DNA from: Saprospiraceae bacterium
GTDB taxonomy: Bacteria > Bacteroidota > Bacteroidia > Chitinophagales > Saprospiraceae
Assembly (NCBI GenBank): GCA_026986005.1
Contig: JALSPK010000174.1
Location: 16,738 to 80,737, forward strand
DNA length: 64,000 nt
Direction: 5' to 3'
The notes under the pieces are model-generated. The model was not told the origin of the DNA. It was given only the letters and a program-made list of their open reading frames with translations, and did not search any database. Position numbers and translations under genes: made by a program. Positions within the stretch are counted from its first letter, which is position 1. Every line of letters starts with the position of its first letter. Below, piece by piece: positions 63,891-64,000 of the stretch.

Positions 63891-64000
63891 TATGGACAGA
63901 CACTATTTATAATAAAATCTGTCCCGACAGTATGATATAATACTCGCTCCGTACTTCTCCTTTTTTTTGATGATTTAGTCAATACAATACTTATAACCGG

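Overview
The window is AT-rich bacterial DNA from a member of the Bacteroidota, most likely the Saprospiria or a related class. The evidence is a gldK-gldL-gldM-gldN type IX secretion (T9SS) operon, two PorP/SprF-like proteins, PorG- and GldB-like proteins, secreted proteins with T9SS C-terminal sorting domains, Bacteroidota-restricted families (DUF4837, DUF5606, DUF6089), and promoter matches to the Bacteroidota pattern TTG-N19-TAnnTTTG. The family-level guess rests on the very large HYR/cohesin/dockerin surface proteins and is only an inference. No phage, CRISPR array or complete insertion sequence was seen.

Layout. 1-620: tail of a methyltransferase, then a 164-bp element with 19-bp terminal inverted repeats. 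620-6250: a membrane-anchored patatin-like lipase, then a tRNA maturation pair (DusB and a CCA-adding-type nucleotidyltransferase) on the minus strand. 6458-12140: PorP/SprF, then gldKLMN ending in a clear terminator. 12155-15821: panC and an NtrY-like sensor kinase. 15847-19081 (minus): three overlapping genes for surface polysaccharide work (Gfo/Idh oxidoreductase, lipoprotein, polyprenyl-phosphate sugar transferase). 19398-28990: a LuxR-type regulator whose phospho-acceptor Asp is replaced by Glu, two giant T9SS cargo proteins carrying cohesin-, dockerin- and SprB-like modules, and a second PorP/SprF, closed by a bidirectional terminator. 28967-33138 (minus): glycosyltransferase, DUF4837 lipoprotein, NahK-like kinase and TatD nuclease. 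33462: tRNA-Ser(GGA). 33769-36088: an ExbB/ExbD energy-transduction operon. 36488-38614: an EF-G paralogue with altered GTPase motifs, bracketed by copies of the short repeat. 38860-44600: HldD, NnrE, DUF5606, MutS2 and HolA. 44713-54452: PorG-like, YjbQ, GldB-like, DMT transporter, O-antigen-ligase-like protein, GT2, MATE pump, PPK2 and a BNR-repeat T9SS cargo. 54567-57978: START-like protein and a tripartite tricarboxylate transporter in which TctC and TctB are fused. 58070-62868: a small exported protein, PBP4-type peptidase, GHMP kinase with a damaged start, a small unknown protein and LysA. 62869-64000: gene-free, made of a terminator, hairpins and a long (about 490 bp) version of the repeat seen at the left end, in opposite orientation.

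Working together. A large share of the window builds and feeds the cell surface: the T9SS motor and core (GldKLMN, PorG, PorP/SprF), its cargo, LPS and polysaccharide enzymes (HldD, sugar transferase, glycosyltransferases, O-antigen-ligase-like protein), ExbBD energy coupling and peptidoglycan trimming. The strongest leads for novelty are (i) the cohesin/dockerin surface module, (ii) the EF-G paralogue with non-canonical GTPase motifs, (iii) the TctC-TctB fusion, (iv) the regulator with an Asp-to-Glu change, and (v) the repeat family with nested inverted repeats and an associated conserved short reading frame.
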